Shown piece by piece: positions 4,247 through 5,294 of a stretch of DNA of 5,294 nt. The notes under the pieces are model-generated. The model worked only from the letters and a program-made list of their open reading frames with translations, made no database searches and had not been told where the DNA came from. Source of the DNA: Desulfovibrionaceae bacterium UBA930 (GTDB lineage Bacteria; Desulfobacterota; Desulfovibrionia; Desulfovibrionales; Desulfovibrionaceae); assembly GCA_002293605.1 (NCBI GenBank), contig DBDO01000042.1, positions 2,275 through 7,568 of the forward strand. Direction: 5' to 3'. Within the stretch, counting starts at the first letter, position 1. Each line of letters begins with the position of its first letter. Position numbers and translations under genes: made by a program.

Positions 4247-5071
4247 ATGGCCATACGTAAGCTGAAACCCACCTCGGCCGGACGCCGCTTTCAGTCGGTG
4301 TCCACCTTTGAGGAAGTCACGGCCGCGCGCCCTGAAAAGTCGCTGACCGTCGGCCTTCGCAAAAAGGCCGGGCGCAACAATAACGGACGGATCACCAGCC
4401 GCCGCAAGGGCGGAGGGCATAAGCGCCTGTACCGTATTATAGACTTTCGTCGCGACAAGCTGGGCGTGGCCGCCACTGTGGCTACCGTGGAGTACGACCC
4501 CAACCGCAGCGCCCGCATTGCGCTTTTGCGTTATGCTGATGGTGAAAAGCGCTACATTCTGGCCCCTGTCGGCATTAGCGTGGGCGACAGCATTGTGGCT
4601 GGCGAGGGCGCGGACATCAAGCCCGGTAACGCATTGCCCATGAGCCGCATCCCCGTGGGCACCCTGGTGCACAATATCGAGCTGCACCCCGGTCGCGGCG
4701 GCGTTTTTTGCCGCAGCGCGGGCAGCTATGCCCAGGTTGTGGCCCGCGAAGGCAAATATGTGACCCTGCGCATGCCTTCCGGCGAAGTGCGCAAGGTTCT
4801 TGCCGCCGGAATGGCCTCCATCGGCCAGGTCGGCAACATACAACATGAGAATATTTCCCTCGGCAAAGCCGGCCGCAACCGCTGGCTTGGTCGCCGTCCC
4901 AAGGTTCGCGGCGTTGCCATGAACCCGGTGGATCACCCGCTGGGCGGCGGTGAGGGCAGAAGTTCGGGCGGTCGCCATCCCGTAACCCCGTGGGGTATCC
5001 CCACCAAGGGTTACAAGACCCGTGACCGCAAAAAGGCTTCTTCCAAACTGATCGTTAACCGGCGGAAGTAG
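4247..5071 (+). CDS. rplB: 50S ribosomal protein L2
   Basis: This 274-residue protein is among the most conserved 50S proteins and is needed for subunit association and peptidyl transferase activity. Visible hallmarks are GRNNNGRITSRRKGGGHKRLYR (42-63), VATVEYDPNRSARIALL (78-94), the IGQVGN stretch (192-197), SLGKAGRNRWLGRRPKVRGVAMNPVDHP (204-231) and GGRHPVTPWGIPTKG (241-255). H230 corresponds to E. coli H229, which has been implicated in peptidyl transferase activity. Two residues on, the common His is Leu (L232, codon 4940-4942), giving DHPLGGGEG. Another unusual stretch is GGVFCRSAGSYAQ (151-163), where most L2 proteins have GGQ-x-RSAG. Start and length are normal. The Shine-Dalgarno GAGGGAG (4231-4237) lies in the end of rplW, whose stop is only 4 nt before the ATG. 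Confidence 0.98.
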   Translation: MAIRKLKPTSAGRRFQSVSTFEEVTAARPEKSLTVGLRKKAGRNNNGRITSRRKGGGHKRLYRIIDFRRDKLGVAATVATVEYDPNRSARIALLRYADGEKRYILAPVGISVGDSIVAGEGADIKPGNALPMSRIPVGTLVHNIELHPGRGGVFCRSAGSYAQVVAREGKYVTLRMPSGEVRKVLAAGMASIGQVGNIQHENISLGKAGRNRWLGRRPKVRGVAMNPVDHPLGGGEGRSSGGRHPVTPWGIPTKGYKTRDRKKASSKLIVNRRK

Positions 5072-5084
5072 GTAGGAGTACGCA

Positions 5085-5294
5085 ATGCCGAGATCACTGA
5101 AAAAAGGCCCCTTTGTCGATGGCCACCTGCTCAGGAAGGTGGAGGCGGCTGCGGCCAACAACGATCGCCGTGTCATCAAGACTTGGTCGAGAAGGTCCAC
5201 GATTCTGCCCGAGATGGTGGGTCTGACCTTTGCCGTGCATAACGGGAAAAAGTTCATCCCCGTGTTCGTCACTGAAAACATGGTCGGGCACAAG
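5085..5294 (+). CDS. rpsS: 30S ribosomal protein S19 (3' end cut by window)
   Basis: The first 70 residues are present; the family is usually about 92-95 residues, so some 23-25 are missing past the right edge. MPRSLKKGPFVDGHLLRKV (1-19), IKTWSRRSTILPEMVGLTFAVHNGKKFIPV (31-60) and the MVGHK (66-70) preceding the C-terminal tail are diagnostic. S19 lies in the 30S head, binds with S13 near the A-site finger, and contacts 16S rRNA helix 42. The ATG at 5085 follows AGGAG (5074-5078) with 6-nt spacing and lies 13 nt after rplB. In the standard operon order rplV, rpsC and rplP would follow outside the window. Confidence 0.97.
   Translation, partial: MPRSLKKGPFVDGHLLRKVEAAAANNDRRVIKTWSRRSTILPEMVGLTFAVHNGKKFIPVFVTENMVGHK

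Noticed and set aside
2620..4272. 550-codon open frame on the minus strand, antisense to rplC-rplD-rplW
   Set aside because: It lies opposite three certain ribosomal protein genes and crosses their boundaries. Its length comes from GC-biased codon use on the other strand.
4139..5293. Long minus-strand frame antisense to rplB and rpsS
   Set aside because: Same cause: it is a shadow of rplB with low-complexity Ala/Gly/His-rich translation and no recognisable domain.

Overview
The window most likely comes from a dissimilatory sulfate-reducing bacterium of the Desulfovibrio group. Two things point there: the product of the first gene is a stand-alone, zinc-motif ATP sulfurylase of the type used in sulfate respiration, and the ribosomal proteins (especially S10 and its start MTTVSSDRIRIKLKAYDYR) read like Desulfovibrio sequences. 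Base composition is moderately GC-rich, with sharply AT-rich islands only at the two main promoters. The species cannot be fixed from sequence alone.

Layout. Positions 1-562 are an intergenic region. Its left edge holds the probable first 8 codons of a divergent gene (low confidence). It then has a hairpin plus T-run at 128-169, and a sat promoter near 182-215 with an embedded Rex-type operator at 190-207. A leader of roughly 340 nt follows, with several hairpins. Positions 563-1837 are sat (ATP sulfurylase), closed by tandem hairpins ending in a very strong terminator (1885-1926). Positions 1927-2312 hold a second regulatory region: an AT-rich UP-like block, a near-consensus promoter (1965-1993), a structured leader of about 310 nt, and an intrinsic-terminator-like attenuator (2229-2296) ending just before rpsJ. 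From 2313 to the right edge lies the start of the S10 operon, rpsJ-rplC-rplD-rplW-rplB-rpsS. The gaps are 4-13 nt and the gene order is the standard bacterial one; rpsS is cut by the window edge after 70 codons.

How it works together. Sat activates sulfate with ATP to adenosine phosphosulfate, the first committed step of sulfate respiration. A Rex site in its promoter would tie its expression to the NADH/NAD+ balance. The S10 operon supplies five ribosomal proteins (S10, L3, L4, L23, L2) and part of S19. Its promoter looks rRNA-like (UP element, GC-rich start region). The structured leader and terminal attenuator suggest feedback control of the operon, perhaps by one of its own products as L4 does in E. 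coli, although this leader does not resemble the E. coli one. The two units are separated by a strong terminator and appear to be independent transcription units placed side by side.

The part most worth pursuing is the 2002-2296 leader. It has a 9-bp long-range stem enclosing two arms, a repeated TTACGTRCC motif that starts two different stems with a compensatory base pair between them, and the attenuator.
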